This document shows, piece by piece, positions 62,248-64,000 of a DNA stretch of 64,000 nucleotides. The stretch's first letter is position 1; each line of letters opens with the position of its first letter. The DNA comes from Exiguobacterium sp. 9-2. GTDB lineage: Bacteria; Bacillota; Bacilli; Exiguobacteriales; Exiguobacteriaceae. A program made the translations under genes and the position numbers. The notes under the pieces are model-generated. The model worked only from the letters and a program-made list of their open reading frames with translations, had not been told where the DNA came from and made no database searches. The stretch spans positions 2,757,336 to 2,821,335 of the forward strand of contig NZ_CP142850.1 in the NCBI RefSeq assembly GCF_036287235.1, given 5' to 3'.

Positions 62248-62323
62248 TGGTGGAGACTATCGGGATCGAACCGACGACCTTTTGGCTGCCAGCCAAACGC
62301 TCTCCCAGCTGAGCTAAGCCCCC
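62248..62323 (-). tRNA. tRNA-Ala (GGC)
   Basis: A 76-base cloverleaf on the minus strand: acceptor GGGGGCT / AGTCTCC, D arm GCTC-AGCTGGGA-GAGC, anticodon arm TTTGG-CTGGCAG-CCAAA with GGC at positions 34-36 (reads GCC), T arm GTCGG-TTCGATC-CCGAT, discriminator A and encoded CCA. A terminator follows. Confidence 0.96.
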
Positions 62324-62383
62324 ATGAATTATCTTTAGTATACGCATCGCTAACTGCTTTATCAATATAAACATAACGCTTTC

Positions 62384-62422
62384 ATAAAAAAGAATTCCTC
62401 CCGAAATTGCTGGAAGGAATTC
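62384..62422 (-). terminator. Terminator of the rex-tatA-tatC operon
   Basis: GAATTCCT / AGGAATTC arms with a 15-base loop, then U6 on the minus strand. Confidence 0.75.
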
Positions 62423-62427
62423 ACGAT

Positions 62428-63207
62428 TCATTTATTCAATTCACGCATCAAATCCGCCTGTCGTTCAAGCTCTGCCTGTTGCTCGAGGATCAAGACCTTT
62501 TTATACGTCCGCGCAGAAATCAAGATACTGATTTCATAGAGAACGAACAACGGCACTGAGATCATCAAGTGTGACGTCACGTCCGGCGGTGCGATCAATG
62601 CCGCAATGACGAACAGCGCGAAATACGCATATTTCCGATTCTTTCGCATGAAATATGGCGTCACAAGACCAAGACGTGTCAGGAACATCGTCACGACCGG
62701 CAATTGGAAGAGAAGACCAAACGGCATCGTCAACCGGATCAAGAAACTGAAGTAGTTTTCGACCCCGATGACTTGCTCGATCCCCAATTCTTTCCCGAGA
62801 TTCGTTGAGACTTCGAGCAAGAAAGGAAGCAACCAGAAATACGAGAAGGCTACACCAGCCAAAAATAGAAAGAAGATGACTGGAATATATGTCAGTGTTG
62901 CTTTTTGTTCCTTTTCATAAAGCCCTGGTCGGACGAATGCCCACAGTTGATACATCCAGAACGGTGACGCTAAAATCAGCGCGATGATGAACGCAAGATT
63001 CAAATACAACATTAAAGGATCGGCGACGTTGAAGGCATTTAATCCGATACCGAGCTCTTTTAAGTCCGCTTGCAGAAAACGGACGAGCGGTCGGACGAGC
63101 GGAAATGCGACAGCGAACAGGACGACGACGATGAGGAGCGACCAGACAATCCGCTTACGCAGTTCGTCTAGGTGCGACGTCATGCTTTGTTCTTGATCAA
63201 CCGTCAT
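62428..63207 (-). CDS. tatC: Sec-independent protein translocase TatC
   Basis: A 259-residue membrane receptor of the twin-arginine pathway, with six helices. The N-terminal MTSHLDELRKRIVWSLLIV is the signal-peptide docking site; FALFVIAALIAPPDVTSHLMISVPLFVLYEISI is the conserved C-terminal helix region (positions about 195-230). With TatA it exports folded proteins. It lies 7 bases after tatA. Confidence 0.95.
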   Translation of the reverse strand: MTVDQEQSMTSHLDELRKRIVWSLLIVVVLFAVAFPLVRPLVRFLQADLKELGIGLNAFNVADPLMLYLNLAFIIALILASPFWMYQLWAFVRPGLYEKEQKATLTYIPVIFFLFLAGVAFSYFWLLPFLLEVSTNLGKELGIEQVIGVENYFSFLIRLTMPFGLLFQLPVVTMFLTRLGLVTPYFMRKNRKYAYFALFVIAALIAPPDVTSHLMISVPLFVLYEISILISARTYKKVLILEQQAELERQADLMRELNK

Positions 63208-63214
63208 GATTCAA

Positions 63215-63412
63215 TCACTTCTCTTTCGGTTCGTCCTTTTTATCGTCGTCCATGATGCCGTTCGTGGCATTCTTGAACTCTTTCAATGTTTGACCGGCAG
63301 CACGACCGAATTCCGGTAACTTCTTCGGTCCGAAGATGATCAACGCGACGACAGCAATTAATCCGATACTCGCAGGTCCGATACCTAACGTGAGCGGGAT
63401 AAGGTTTTCCAT
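63215..63412 (-). CDS. tatA: Sec-independent protein translocase TatA
   Basis: A 65-residue pore subunit: one N-terminal helix ([19 protein letters not shown]), the [20 protein letters not shown] amphipathic helix and a charged tail. This is the minimal TatA-TatC system of Firmicutes, without TatB. Its ATG overlaps the rex stop by one base (TAATG). Confidence 0.95.
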   Translation of the reverse strand: MENLIPLTLGIGPASIGLIAVVALIIFGPKKLPEFGRAAGQTLKEFKNATNGIMDDDKKDEPKEK

Positions 63413-64000
63413 TATGATTTCACTCCTTCAGCTGATTGCGAATAATGCTTCATGAAATAAACTAACGACTGCAACTCGATCGATAAATCGATGTGATGAA
63501 CCCGAACGCTCGCTGGCACGTTCAACCGTGCAGGCGTGAAGTTCAGAATGCCTGTCACACCATACTCGACTAACTCATCCGCTACTGACTGTGCGAACTG
63601 GGATGGAACCGTCAAGATGGCGACATCGACCTGATTCGCTTCGATTTGTTCTTTCATGTCCGAAACATGATAGATTGGAACGTCATGCGTCGTTGTTCCG
63701 ACCTTCTCTTCGTCCGCATCAAACGCAACGACTATCCGAGTACTATTATTCTTTAAAAAGTTATAATTTGCAAACGCTGTTCCGAGATGACCGACCCCGA
63801 TCAAGGCAACATTCGTCACCTCATCTTGATTCAAGGTTTTCCGGAAAAACGTTAAGAGATGTTGAACGTTATATCCATACCCCTTCTTCCCTAGTGCCCC
63901 AAAGTAGGAAAAGTCGCGACGAATCGTTGCTGAATCAACCTTCACCGCCTCGCTTAACTCAGCAGAAGAGACGCGGAGCTTACCTGAATTGTATAAACTT
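63412..64000 (-). CDS. rex: Redox-sensing transcriptional repressor Rex (5' end outside window)
   Basis: NADH/NAD+-responsive repressor of fermentation and respiration genes. The window holds about 196 codons, missing roughly the first dozen. Visible are the end of the winged helix ([26 protein letters not shown]), the Rossmann motif IGVGHLGTA, and the C-terminal domain-swapped helix. The reading frame continues without a break past the in-frame GTG at 63945 to the window edge, so that GTG is not the start. First visible gene of rex-tatA-tatC. Confidence 0.95.
   Translation of the reverse strand, partial: SLYNSGKLRVSSAELSEAVKVDSATIRRDFSYFGALGKKGYGYNVQHLLTFFRKTLNQDEVTNVALIGVGHLGTAFANYNFLKNNSTRIVVAFDADEEKVGTTTHDVPIYHVSDMKEQIEANQVDVAILTVPSQFAQSVADELVEYGVTGILNFTPARLNVPASVRVHHIDLSIELQSLVYFMKHYSQSAEGVKS

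Noticed and set aside
62107-62370. Plus-strand open frame with a hydrophobic N-terminus
   Set aside because: It runs through a terminator and antisense through the whole tRNA-Ala gene; only the first 30 codons look protein-like and there is no good start site.

Overview
The window is chromosomal DNA of a low-GC Gram-positive bacterium of the order Bacillales and looks most like Exiguobacterium. This is an inference from protein style, Bacillus-like gene order (pyrG, ywjG-type, spo0F-type, fba, tal, murZ, glpX, rho, rpmE, tdk; and separately rex, tatA, tatC, ydiK, ydiL, groES, groEL), classical Firmicute riboswitches, a CIRCE element, MntR and Fur boxes, and strong AAGGAGG ribosome binding sites. 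No phage, plasmid, CRISPR or transposase gene was seen.

Layout. 1-0.9 kb: the start of an AgcS sodium:amino-acid symporter and a decayed chemoreceptor-like gene. 0.9-5.5 kb: a lipoprotein, then the riboflavin operon ribD-ribE-ribBA-ribH behind an FMN riboswitch. 5.7-9.7 kb: metN-metI-metQ plus an M20 amidohydrolase behind a SAM-I riboswitch. 9.8-10.8 kb: a second, divergent SAM-I-like riboswitch in front of an esterase. 10.9-23.1 kb: the conserved tdk-rpmE2-rho-glpX-murZ-tal-fba-spo0F-ywjG-pyrG-rpoE block, interrupted by DedA, an NlpC/P60 hydrolase and a broken SDR gene. The murZ gene has tyrosine in place of the catalytic cysteine. 23.2-30 kb: accessory genes (GNAT, an ArsR regulator with two small DMT transporters, a dispersed repeat, a DeoR operon, an SDR, a small K+ channel). 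30-34.8 kb: mgtE and a MntR-controlled manganese ABC operon. 34.8-44 kb: an ADH-like reductase, an orphan sensor kinase, WrbA, a large secreted protein and an LTA-synthase-like enzyme. 44.1-45.8 kb: an AT-rich pair (HEAT protein, LysE exporter). 45.9-49.1 kb: groESL and ydiKL. 49.1-58.2 kb: a DUF2089 protein, a DctA/GltT symporter, a Fur-controlled ferredoxin reductase divergent from a ferric-siderophore ABC operon, and three tandem membrane paralogues. 58.2-64 kb: a large S8 protease, tRNA-Ala, tatC, tatA and partial rex.

Working together: the left half is cofactor, methionine, nucleotide and central-carbon metabolism under RNA-level control (FMN, SAM, and probably CTP-sensed attenuation at pyrG). 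The right half is metal homeostasis (Mn, Mg, Fe), envelope biogenesis, secretion and proteostasis. The observations I rate highest are the Cys-to-Tyr murZ, the SAM riboswitch on an esterase gene, and the ArsR/DMT locus with a repeated palindromic operator and an apparently leaderless regulator mRNA.
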